Of a DNA stretch of 64,000 nucleotides, positions 1-7,474 are shown piece after piece. Made by a program: the position numbers and the translations under genes. A model generated the notes under the pieces. The model was not told the origin of the DNA and did not search any database. It saw only the letters and a program-made list of their open reading frames with translations. The DNA comes from Prevotellaceae bacterium UBA1075 (lineage in GTDB: Bacteria > Bacteroidota > Bacteroidia > Bacteroidales > Bacteroidaceae). The DNA lies in contig DCCS01000032.1 of NCBI GenBank assembly GCA_002316015.1, positions 32,381-96,380 of the forward strand. The letters are read 5' to 3'. The stretch's first letter is position 1. Every line of letters starts with the position of its first letter.

Positions 1-17
1 ACTGCATCCGCCAACGC
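1..17. repeat. Partial copy of a dispersed intergenic repeat
   Basis: The first 17 bases are the reverse complement of part of the 22-bp tandem repeat at 19103-19178 (shared core GCGTTGGCGGATGCAG). The copy is cut by the window edge, so the array may continue to the left. Confidence 0.6.
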
Positions 18-66
18 GGCGCGGTGCACTTGGAGTCGGAGGTTAGTGATTGTGCAGAGGCAAGGC

Positions 67-130
67 AACACGCGGAACTTTCGGTCATGCTCTTCCTTGC
101 CAGGAAGCCTGTCCGAAGGTTCCGCGTGTT
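67..130. repeat. Long nested inverted repeat downstream of gldE
   Basis: Arms 67-84 and 113-130 pair over 18 bp with one G-T wobble. Between them, 92-97 (CTTCCT) and 102-107 (AGGAAG) form an inner hairpin with loop TGCC. It lies in the gene-free end after gldE. It could be a transcript end structure or a mobile palindromic repeat. No T tract follows on either strand, so a classical terminator is not clear. A CCCTCC/GGGAGG-rich stretch follows at about 146-179, similar in composition to 19022-19078. Confidence 0.6.
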
Positions 131-181
131 AGGGTGTATCCAAAGTCCCCTCCCTCCCGGGGGAGTATGGGAGGAGGCTTC

Positions 182-1504
182 CTATTTCTTCCGGTCTATT
201 ACTTTTATCTTCAGTATGCGGCGGTTGTCCATTTCCGTCACCTCGAAGGCGAACCGTCCGCAGTCGGTTTGCTCATGCAGTTCGGGGAAGTCCCCCTTGA
301 TTTCCAGGAGCAGTCCGGCCAGGGTGTCGGCCTCGCCCTCCGCCTGCTGGAAATAGTCGTCGGGGAGGTTGAAGACCTTCAGGAAATCAGTCAGAAGGAT
401 TTTCCCCTCGAAGATGTATGTGTTCTGGTTGAGCCGCTGGTAGGGCTTCTCCTCCTCGTCATACTCGTCGTTGATTTCTCCCACTATTTCCTCGATGATG
501 TCCTCCATGGTCACGATGCCGCTTGTCCCCCCAAACTCGTCCACCACGATGGCGATGTGCACCTTGTTGCTCTGGAAATCGCGCAGCAGGTCGTCAATCA
601 TCTTGGTTTCCGGCACGAAGTATGGGGGGCGTATGAGGCTCTGCCATCTGAAGTTGGCGGGCTTTCCCAGGTGCGGCAGCAGGTCTTTGATATAGAGCAC
701 GCCCTTTATGTTGTCCTCGGTGCCTTGGTACACGGGTATGCGGCTGTAGTTGTTCTCCACAATGCACTTGAGCACTTGTGGGAAGGGGGTTTGCACGTCG
801 AGGTCCACTATGTCCATGCGGCTCGTCATCACCTCACGCGCCATCTCCCCGCCGAAGCGGATAATCCCGTGCAGCATGCTGCTCTCCTGTGCGATGTCCT
901 TCTGGTCGGTGAGCTCGATGGCCTTCTCCAGGTCATCCACGGTGAGACTGGGGTTACCCGCGTGTATGAGACGCTCGGTCACGACCTTACTCTTGATGAG
1001 CAGCGTGCTCAGCGGATGGCATACGCGACACAGGAAACACAGTCCGGGAGCCGCGAAGCGCGCGAAGCGCAGGGATTGCTGCGAACTGTATATCTTGGGC
1101 GTGACCTCACCGAAGAACAGCAGCAGGAAGGTGAGCAGCACAGTCATGCACAGATACTCGAGCCACTCGGCCGTCCCGAAGTCCACGGTGCCCAGGATGG
1201 CATAGTTGAGCAGCATCACTATGGCCACATTGACCAGGTTGTTGCATATGAGGATGGTGGCCAGCAGTTGTTCGGAGTCTGCGCGAAGCGCCATGACACG
1301 GCTGTCGGTGGAGGTGCGCTCCTCCTCAAGCTCGTCGATGTCGGCGGGGCTCAGGTTGAAGAAGGCCGTCTCGCTGGCCGACACGAAGGCAGAGCACATC
1401 AAGAGCGCCACAGAGATGGCCAGGGCCACATATATGCCCAGGGTGGGGGGGGTGAAGGTGACGTGAGAGAAGGATTCCGATAGTGACAGCCAGAGGTCTT
1501 GCAT
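182..1504 (-). CDS. gldE: GldE-like CNNM/CorC membrane protein
   Basis: This 440-residue membrane protein has an N-terminal DUF21/CNNM domain with hydrophobic segments near residues 24-44, 84-104 and 118-135, then a CBS pair (about 200-330, including SRIPVYQGT and VDEFGGTSGIVTMEDIIEEIVGE) and a C-terminal CorC/HlyC domain. The family includes Mg/Co efflux-type proteins. The GldE branch is tied to gliding motility and lipoprotein biology in Bacteroidetes, and is also found in non-gliding Bacteroidales. I chose the ATG at 1504; an in-frame TTG at 1510 would add two residues. It sits 61 bases downstream of ssb in the typical mutY-ssb-gldE order. Which ion it moves, if any, cannot be read from the sequence. 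Confidence 0.85.
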   Translation of the reverse strand: MQDLWLSLSESFSHVTFTPPTLGIYVALAISVALLMCSAFVSASETAFFNLSPADIDELEEERTSTDSRVMALRADSEQLLATILICNNLVNVAIVMLLNYAILGTVDFGTAEWLEYLCMTVLLTFLLLFFGEVTPKIYSSQQSLRFARFAAPGLCFLCRVCHPLSTLLIKSKVVTERLIHAGNPSLTVDDLEKAIELTDQKDIAQESSMLHGIIRFGGEMAREVMTSRMDIVDLDVQTPFPQVLKCIVENNYSRIPVYQGTEDNIKGVLYIKDLLPHLGKPANFRWQSLIRPPYFVPETKMIDDLLRDFQSNKVHIAIVVDEFGGTSGIVTMEDIIEEIVGEINDEYDEEEKPYQRLNQNTYIFEGKILLTDFLKVFNLPDDYFQQAEGEADTLAGLLLEIKGDFPELHEQTDCGRFAFEVTEMDNRRILKIKVIDRKK

Positions 1505-1565
1505 TGTCAAAGGTATGGTGGTTAGTCGGGTGAGTGGTTGTGGGTGTGTGGTGGGCGGGGCTCGC

Positions 1566-1922
1566 TCACTCCTGCCGTGAGGTGTCTTTTTCCCTGCGTG
1601 GGGTGAGCATCTCCATGGTTTTTGCCGAGATTTCTATCGACCTGCGCGTGGAGCCGTTCTTCTCCTCGATGGTGCGGTAGTATATCTCTCCCTCCACATA
1701 GAGCTTGTCGCCCGTGTGGACATATTGCTCCACCACCTCGGCCATCTTTCCCCAGAATACGATATAATGCCATGTGGTGCGCTCGGGCACTTCGCCTCCA
1801 GCCGCTGTCTTGTAGCCCCGCTCGGTGGTGGCCAGCCACAGGGTGGCCAGGCAGAGCCCCTTGTCCATGTAGCGCACCTCGGGTTCCTTGCCCACGTTGC
1901 CTATGAGCATTACTTTGTTCAT
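1566..1922 (-). CDS. ssb: Single-stranded DNA-binding protein (OB fold)
   Basis: A 118-residue protein with the Ssb start MNKVMLIGNVGKEPEVRY and the WHYIVFWGKMAEVVEQYV core of the OB fold, which coats single-stranded DNA in replication and repair. The product is short. It ends in TPRREKDTSRQE and lacks the acidic Asp-Asp-Ile/Leu-Pro-Phe tip that recruits partner proteins in standard Ssb, so it may be an accessory paralogue. Its ATG overlaps the mutY stop by four bases (ATGA), suggesting translational coupling. It may also have its own promoter inside the 3' end of mutY (1954-1983). Confidence 0.9.
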   Translation of the reverse strand: MNKVMLIGNVGKEPEVRYMDKGLCLATLWLATTERGYKTAAGGEVPERTTWHYIVFWGKMAEVVEQYVHTGDKLYVEGEIYYRTIEEKNGSTRRSIEISAKTMEMLTPRREKDTSRQE

Positions 1923-3085
1923 GTCTGTGTTTTGCGTTTTATGTCCGCACGCGCAAAATTAGCCATTTCTTTGCTTGTGGCAAAATTACGGGACTGCAAT
2001 TTGGCCCAGACCTGCTCCAGCGGGCGCGGGAGGGCGCACGACTCCACCTCGGCGGCTGTCATCCAGCGCCCCCCGATGGGGCAGGTGGGGGAGTCGAGCA
2101 GGCACTCGTAGAAGTCGATGTGCAGCAGGCGGTGTGTGAGACGGTGCCGCACGCCCGCCTTGATGAGTGTGACACGTCCGGGCGGTAGCCTTTTTTCCAC
2201 CTCGGGGGCGGACAGGGGGGTGTCTGACTCCCACATGGGGAACTGGTAGAGGCCACGGTAGATGTCACCCAGGCCTCTCTTCTGCATCAGGTAGAGGCCG
2301 GCGGGGCTTGTCACGCACACGAAGGTGAGGAAGCGCTCGGAGGTTTTGGGGCGCTGCTGCTTGACGGGCAGGCTGTCCACCTGCCCGGTGGCCAGGGCCG
2401 CGCAGGTGTCTGCCACGGGACATTGGGCGCACATGGGGGAGGCCGGCTTGCAGATGATGGCTCCCAAGTCCATGATGGCTTGGTTGTAGAGGGCTGGCCG
2501 GGACTTGTCGAGACGCTGGTGCGCCGTCAGCGCAAACTCCTTGGCTCCCGGGGTGGAGTCAATGGGCGTGCTGATGCCCTCATGGCGTGCCAGCACACGA
2601 TAGACATTGCCGTCCACCACGGCGCGCGGCTCGTCATAGGCGAAACTGGCCACGGCCGCCGCCGTGTATCGTCCCACGCCGGGCAGGGAGAGCAACTCTT
2701 GGTAGGAGGCAGGGAAGTGGCCTGTGGCCACAATTTGCCTGGCCGCCTTGAGCATGTTGCGCGCACGGCTGTAGTAGCCCAATCCTTGCCACAGGCGCAT
2801 CACCTCGTCCTCGGAGGCCCGCGCCAGGTCCTCCACACTGGGATAGCGCTCGGTGAAGCGGTGCCAGTAGTCGCGGCCCTGCTCCACCCGTGTCTGTTGC
2901 AGGATTATCTCCGACAGCCATATCGGGTAAGCGTCCCTGGTGTGCCGCCAGGGCAGGTCGCGCCCGCTTTGCCTGTACCATTTCTCGATACGCGCGGCAA
3001 AGGACAGGTCGTCTGGAAACGCTTCCTCCGGTGGCGCGGAGTCTGTCCCGCGCTTGTGTGCGGATGTGTCCGGGCTTACCCCCAT
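1919..3085 (-). CDS. mutY: A/G-specific adenine DNA glycosylase MutY
   Basis: MutY removes adenine mispaired with 8-oxoguanine. The 388-residue product shows the HhH-GPD fold: LPWRHTRDAYPIWLSEIILQ with the expected catalytic Glu, LPGVGRYTAAAVASFAY, and catalytic Asp158 in VVDGNVYRVL. The four Cys of the [4Fe-4S] loop follow at about 212, 219, 222 and 228 (spacing 6-2-5), then a C-terminal NUDIX-like 8-oxoG recognition domain. The ATG at 3085 overlaps the last codons of the upstream outer-membrane-type gene by 10 bases. A longer reading to 3166 would run through that gene and is rejected. The stop overlaps the ssb start. Confidence 0.95.
   Translation of the reverse strand: MGVSPDTSAHKRGTDSAPPEEAFPDDLSFAARIEKWYRQSGRDLPWRHTRDAYPIWLSEIILQQTRVEQGRDYWHRFTERYPSVEDLARASEDEVMRLWQGLGYYSRARNMLKAARQIVATGHFPASYQELLSLPGVGRYTAAAVASFAYDEPRAVVDGNVYRVLARHEGISTPIDSTPGAKEFALTAHQRLDKSRPALYNQAIMDLGAIICKPASPMCAQCPVADTCAALATGQVDSLPVKQQRPKTSERFLTFVCVTSPAGLYLMQKRGLGDIYRGLYQFPMWESDTPLSAPEVEKRLPPGRVTLIKAGVRHRLTHRLLHIDFYECLLDSPTCPIGGRWMTAAEVESCALPRPLEQVWAKLQSRNFATSKEMANFARADIKRKTQT
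1954..1983 (-). promoter_or_regulatory. Candidate promoter for ssb inside mutY
   Basis: On the minus strand, TTG (1981-1983) is followed after 19 bases by TAATTTTG (1954-1961), matching the Bacteroidetes -33/-7 pattern. A second TAATTTTG box lies at 1981-1988. It is about 30 bases upstream of the ssb ATG. Confidence 0.55.
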
Positions 3086-4332
3086 CGCTTTATCACTATG
3101 CTTGGATTGACGCGCAGGTAGAGGCCAAAGGAGAAGTTGGTCTCGCTGCGCCCCGGCATGTGGCATTGGAACACCTCGGCCTCGGCTCCTAGCACATAAC
3201 TGCGCGCGAAGACGTGGCTGTACTCCACATGCCCGTAGGCTGTTCCGATGCCGTCATGGCTCTGGCCGTCGCGCCCGCTGAGCGTGCTGAAGAAGTGGTT
3301 GCCATATATGCTCACGAAGTGCTTGGGCGCATTGAAATACCCAGCCCTGAGCATGAGGCTCCTCCACAGCGTCACGCCTGCGCTGGCATGGAAAGCCATG
3401 CCGCTGTCAAACGGCCACAGGTGGCCGCTCTGCTGGTAGGTGGCCAGTATATTGGCCTCGGCACAGAGACGGGTGAGCGCTTTGCCTCCGCATGGTGTCC
3501 AGGTGAGTCCTGCGCCCGTGGCCGCGTTGACGAGTGTCTGCACGCCCAGGGAGGTCGTGTCTTGCTCGCCGCCACGGTGGTGTATGACAAGCTGCACGGG
3601 GATGTGCCACCTCAGGGGCTTCCCTGCGTCGCCCGGCATTATCCTCCACGATGCGCCCACCGTGAAGGCCTCCTGGTGGGAGTCCTCCTCGAAGATGTAG
3701 CTCTGCCAGTTGATCCAGGTGTCGGCATGCAGGCGCTTCCGGTCCCAGAGCAGCTGCATGCCCGCCTCGGGGTCTTGCGAGAGATTGGTCTCGGCGTTGA
3801 AGAGCGGCTCGACAAGCCGGTGGTTCTGCCCGCCGTATATGTCGCCAAGCACGATGGTGAGGTGCTTCAACTGTGCCCGTGCACGCACCCAGGGCAGGGC
3901 GTGCGCGCCGCGCTGGTATTGGTTCCCTTTCCACCGGGCCATGTCGTGATAGACATAATTGGGATACTTGTTGGCGCCATGGAATATGCTGGCGTGCAGA
4001 CCGGCCTCCAGGTCTATCTGCCTGTGTGGTGTGTAGGCCAGGCGCGGTTCGATCCACAGGCCAGGCAGGGAGTATCCTTTGGACATCGTACTCGAGTACT
4101 CGTTGTCGCGGAAGAAGGTGAGGTTGTCTATCTCGACGCGCAGGGTGCGTGTGAGGGCGGTATCGACCCTGTAGTCCGAGGTGGCGAGGCTGTCCCACAT
4201 CTGTGCGCGTGCGGGCAGCAACACGAGCAGCATCAGAAACAGGATTCCCGCCCTTCGGATTGTCTGGCATGGCAAGACATGCCAGGGCAAGTGCACGGGA
4301 CTGTTGCAGGCCGTGGGTTGTGTGCTTGGCAT
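3076..4332 (-). CDS. Unknown secreted protein, probably outer-membrane beta-barrel
   Basis: A 418-residue protein with an N-terminal signal (hydrophobic IRRAGILFLMLLVLLPARAQ, cleavage likely near residue 42 after ARA). The rest is rich in aromatic residues and alternating polar/hydrophobic strands (for example RLAYTPHRQIDLEAGLHASIF, FARSYVLGAEAEVFQ, NFSFGLYLRVNP), as in outer-membrane barrels. I recognise no named family. ATG 4332 lies two bases after the DedA stop, and the 3' end overlaps mutY by 10 bases, so all are probably co-transcribed. A longer upstream reading inside dedA is rejected because the signal peptide fixes the start. The long region before the hydrophobic core makes MPSTQ or an internal start both possible. 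Confidence 0.7.
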   Translation of the reverse strand: MPSTQPTACNSPVHLPWHVLPCQTIRRAGILFLMLLVLLPARAQMWDSLATSDYRVDTALTRTLRVEIDNLTFFRDNEYSSTMSKGYSLPGLWIEPRLAYTPHRQIDLEAGLHASIFHGANKYPNYVYHDMARWKGNQYQRGAHALPWVRARAQLKHLTIVLGDIYGGQNHRLVEPLFNAETNLSQDPEAGMQLLWDRKRLHADTWINWQSYIFEEDSHQEAFTVGASWRIMPGDAGKPLRWHIPVQLVIHHRGGEQDTTSLGVQTLVNAATGAGLTWTPCGGKALTRLCAEANILATYQQSGHLWPFDSGMAFHASAGVTLWRSLMLRAGYFNAPKHFVSIYGNHFFSTLSGRDGQSHDGIGTAYGHVEYSHVFARSYVLGAEAEVFQCHMPGRSETNFSFGLYLRVNPSIVIKRWG

Positions 4333-4334
4333 TC

Positions 4335-4958
4335 TTATTTCTTCACCCCTTTGTAAATCAGATAACCGACAGCCGCCACACCCAGAAGGATCATGATGAA
4401 GCGGAGCTCTCCGCTGTACTCGGCCACCTTCTGCTCCAGCTGTCCGCTGTAGTTCTGTCCGATGTACCATCCCAGTCCGCACAGGATGCAGTTCCACGCG
4501 CCCGCGCCGGCTGTGGTGTAGAGCAGGAAGCGCCCCACGCTCATCCTGGCAAGCCCTGCGGGGATGCTGATGAGCTGCCGCACGGCGGGCACCAGACGGC
4601 CGATGAGCGTCCCCATTGCGCCGTGACGGTCAAAGTACTCCTCGGCCTTGTGCACTTTCTCGCTGTCAAGCAGGCACATGTGTCCGAACCGGCTCTCGGC
4701 CAGCCTGTAGATGACGGGGCGACCCAGGAAGCGCGCGAGCGTGTAGTTGAAGATTGCGCCCAGGTCTGCCCCAAGGGTGGCGGAAAGCACGATGAGTATG
4801 GGGTTCATGCTTCCGTCCATGGCAGCCTTGTATGCGGCCGGGGGGACAACCACCTCGCTGGGGAAGGGGATGAAACTGCTCTCGATGGCCATCAGCAGAG
4901 TGATGGTCCAGTAGTTGAGGTGCTCGATGCACCATGCTATGAAGGGAATACTCTCCAT
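4335..4958 (-). CDS. DedA family membrane protein
   Basis: A 207-residue inner-membrane protein of the DedA/SNARE-associated (VTT) family. Family members act as lipid scramblases or flippases and affect envelope homeostasis. Hallmarks are IESSFIPFPSEVVVPPAAY near the N-terminus and the re-entrant motif FDRHGAMGTLIGRLVPAVRQLISIPAGLARM, with TM segments on both sides and a final C-terminal TM (IMILLGVAAVGYLIYKGVKK). ATG 4958 was chosen because MESIPF starts the conserved region; upstream codons are low-complexity Thr/His. It lies 58 bases downstream of the glycosyltransferase. The lipid substrate is unknown. Confidence 0.9.
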   Translation of the reverse strand: MESIPFIAWCIEHLNYWTITLLMAIESSFIPFPSEVVVPPAAYKAAMDGSMNPILIVLSATLGADLGAIFNYTLARFLGRPVIYRLAESRFGHMCLLDSEKVHKAEEYFDRHGAMGTLIGRLVPAVRQLISIPAGLARMSVGRFLLYTTAGAGAWNCILCGLGWYIGQNYSGQLEQKVAEYSGELRFIMILLGVAAVGYLIYKGVKK

Positions 4959-5016
4959 GTGTTTTGGTGTGTGTGTGTTATTGTGATGTGTAGGGGTGTC
5001 TGTGCGCGGGACGTGG

Positions 5017-6159
5017 TCACACGAACTTCTTCCTGAATGTCTTTCTTGACTCGAACCTCCAGCGAAGCCATGCGCTGAGGTCCCACCACGGCACCAGGGG
5101 GAGCAGCAGGGGGAGCAGCAGGGCATAGGAACGCACTCCCAGCACACGTGCCATGTGGTGCCACGAGGCGCATGCTGTGAGGACAGACACCAGCCACATT
5201 GCCGCCAAGCCGAGCGTTATGTACACATGAGGGTGGAAGTGCGCAGCGGTAAACGCTGCCAGCGGAAGCCACATGAAATTACCGTAAAGGCACATCGCGT
5301 ACCAGAGCCGGTAGGGGCATGCGTGGCGCATGTGGCGGCGTGTTTCCATGTAGAACAACTGGCGGTTCCTCCACGACTGTGTGTCAGGCTGGCTCTCGGC
5401 CAGGCGCGCTTCGGTGGCCAGGGCGAGCCCCATGCGCTTGCGGCGCACGTTGTGGTTGACCAGCAGGGTGGCCGCACCATAACGGAGAGAGAAACTTGAG
5501 GCAAATCCCTGGTGGCTCATAAACAGGCTCTTGCGGTAGGCCAGGCAACTGTCATCTGCTCTGTAGGGGGCAAACCGTACGTTCCAGGGCATCCACAGGG
5601 TCTGTTGCCAGAGGCGGAAAAAATGCTGTCTTATGCCAGACCAGCCGTGTGGATGGTTATAGTAGGCGAATCCTTGGACTGCATCGACGTCCCGCGTGAA
5701 GGACTGAGCCATACCGCTGAGCCAGTCCGGTGACAGCGGACAGACATCAGGAGCCAGTATCAGCACCCATTCATAGCAGGCAGAACGGAATCCGAGTGTC
5801 AGCGCAAGCCTTGACAAACTGATGTCGCGTGCTGTGCCAGGGCAGAAGGTGTGGTGCAGGTGGACGTTTTCCTCCTCAAGCCTTTCCAGGAGTTTCAGCG
5901 TGTTGTCGTCACTGTTCATGTCAACGACAATGACCTCGAAGGCTGCTTCGTAATTCTGCGCAAGGATGACGGGCAGGCAGGCCGCAAGGGCACTTTCCTG
6001 GTTGTGCACCGCCATGACGATGCTCACAGGCTGGCATTCCGCGCTTGTGTCTGGCCTTCTCCGGGCTTTCCTTGCAAGGCCAGCCAGTCGCAGGTAGTGC
6101 AGCGAACATCCAGTCGCACCCAGCCATGCCAGTATGGTTGTTGTCAACAGCAGGTTCAT
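5017..6159 (-). CDS. Membrane-bound family 2 glycosyltransferase
   Basis: A 380-residue inverting glycosyltransferase (GT-A fold). It has an N-terminal membrane anchor (LLLTTTILAWLGATGCSLHYL), the nucleotide-sugar fold VSIVMAVHNQESALAACLPV (about 46-65), VIVVDMNSDDNTLKLLERLE with the Asp cluster of the donor site, and EWVLILAPDVCPLSPDWL. The C-terminus has two or three TM segments (FHPHVYITLGLAAMWLVSVLTA, YALLLPLLLPLVPWWDLSAWL). The donor and acceptor cannot be predicted. No polysaccharide cluster surrounds it; its neighbours are lysA upstream and the DedA gene downstream on the same strand. Confidence 0.85.
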   Translation of the reverse strand: MNLLLTTTILAWLGATGCSLHYLRLAGLARKARRRPDTSAECQPVSIVMAVHNQESALAACLPVILAQNYEAAFEVIVVDMNSDDNTLKLLERLEEENVHLHHTFCPGTARDISLSRLALTLGFRSACYEWVLILAPDVCPLSPDWLSGMAQSFTRDVDAVQGFAYYNHPHGWSGIRQHFFRLWQQTLWMPWNVRFAPYRADDSCLAYRKSLFMSHQGFASSFSLRYGAATLLVNHNVRRKRMGLALATEARLAESQPDTQSWRNRQLFYMETRRHMRHACPYRLWYAMCLYGNFMWLPLAAFTAAHFHPHVYITLGLAAMWLVSVLTACASWHHMARVLGVRSYALLLPLLLPLVPWWDLSAWLRWRFESRKTFRKKFV

Positions 6160-6230
6160 CGGCAGATTGTCGTGTGCATCCTCTTAGTCGTCAATGTCAT
6201 GTGTGGCGCGTGTGTCGGGCAACAGACGTT

Positions 6231-7400
6231 TCATGCGAGGTCTTCTGTGGTGTAGCCTTTCGGCAACTGCCTGCAATTGTATTGGCTGGCCATTATCTCT
6301 CCGTATGCTCCTGCGGAACGCAGAGCCAGCAGGTCACCACGGTGTGTGACAGGCAGCGGGCAGTCGCGCATGAAGATGTCGCTGCTTTCGCAGATGGGTC
6401 CCACCACGTCATACAGCATGGTGTCCTTTTCCCGCGAGGTGATGTTCTCGATGCGGTGATAGGCGTCGTACAGGGCAGGGCGTATAAGGTCGGTCATGCC
6501 CGCGTCGAGTATGGCGAATTTCCGGTGCGTGCCTTGTTTGACATACAGGCACCGTGCGATGAGTGACCCGCACTGTCCCACCACAGAGCGTCCCAGTTCG
6601 AAGTGCAGGCTCTGCCCCGCACGCAGCCGCAGGTGAGTGGCATAGGTGTCGAAGTAAGCCTTGAAGTCGGGAATGGGGTGCTCGTCAGGATGCTGGTAGT
6701 CAATGCCCAGGCCGCCTCCCACATTGATGTTTCCCACAGGGCCTATCCCGTCCTTTTCCAGGCAGTCCTGTATCTCGTTGACGCGCCGGCACAAGGCATG
6801 GAAGTCCTCCATGTCCAGTATCTGGCTGCCGATGTGAAAGTGCAGGCCGGAAAATTCAACATGCCCCATGCCCTGGGCCATCTGTATGACTTGCCGCATG
6901 TCCTGCATGGCAATGCCGAACTTGTTCTCTGCGAGTCCGGTTGTGATGTTGGCGTGGGTGTGTGCTCCCACGTTGGGGTTGATGCGCAAGCACACTCTGG
7001 CCTTCTTGGCAAGGCGTGCCGCGATTTCATCTATAACCTCCAGTTCGGCCGCACTTTCCACATTGAAGCATTGTATGCCCGCATTCAGTCCCAGTTCTAT
7101 CTCCCAGTCACTCTTGCCCACACCCGCATACACAATGCTGCCGGCGGGAAATCCAGCGTCCAGGCAAGCCTGTATCTCGCCTCCGCTTACGCAGTCGGCC
7201 CCGAATCCGAAGCCTGCGATAATGGAGAGCACCTTCTTGTTGGCGCACGCTTTTACGGCATAGTGAAGATGGTATCCCTCATGCTTTGCAGTCTCGTCCC
7301 TTATGACCTGTAGTGTCTGGCGGAGCAGGTGAGTGTCGTAATAGTAGAAAGGGGTTCTGAGCCGTTTGAAAGCCTCAGTGGGGAATTGCGATTTAAACAT
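6231..7400 (-). CDS. lysA: Diaminopimelate decarboxylase
   Basis: LysA makes L-lysine from meso-diaminopimelate, the last step of lysine synthesis, using PLP. The 389-residue protein has the PLP lysine Lys50 in HYAVKACANK, the barrel motifs HFHIGSQI and NVGGGLGIDY, FELGRSVVGQCG, and the C-terminal CESSDIF cysteine motif contributed across the dimer. ATG 7400 begins MFKSQFPTEAF. The in-frame upstream stretch is unlike any LysA and is excluded. It lies 74 bases downstream of lysC on the same strand, pairing the first and last enzymes of the lysine branch. Confidence 0.96.
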   Translation of the reverse strand: MFKSQFPTEAFKRLRTPFYYYDTHLLRQTLQVIRDETAKHEGYHLHYAVKACANKKVLSIIAGFGFGADCVSGGEIQACLDAGFPAGSIVYAGVGKSDWEIELGLNAGIQCFNVESAAELEVIDEIAARLAKKARVCLRINPNVGAHTHANITTGLAENKFGIAMQDMRQVIQMAQGMGHVEFSGLHFHIGSQILDMEDFHALCRRVNEIQDCLEKDGIGPVGNINVGGGLGIDYQHPDEHPIPDFKAYFDTYATHLRLRAGQSLHFELGRSVVGQCGSLIARCLYVKQGTHRKFAILDAGMTDLIRPALYDAYHRIENITSREKDTMLYDVVGPICESSDIFMRDCPLPVTHRGDLLALRSAGAYGEIMASQYNCRQLPKGYTTEDLA

Positions 7401-7474
7401 GTATGGTATCTCTTTTTGTGTGTTCACCGGGGGGCTTTTTGTGTGTGGGCGTGCCCAGGGGCGTGTCGGGAATG

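Noticed and set aside
50..1483. Long plus-strand ORF opposite gldE
   Set aside because: It is fully antisense to a clear membrane protein gene, has low-complexity Val/His/Gly text and no domain.
4030..4060. tRNA T-loop-like GGTTCGATCC
   Set aside because: It lies within the coding frame of the outer-membrane-type gene, with no flanking cloverleaf; no tRNA was recognised anywhere in the window.
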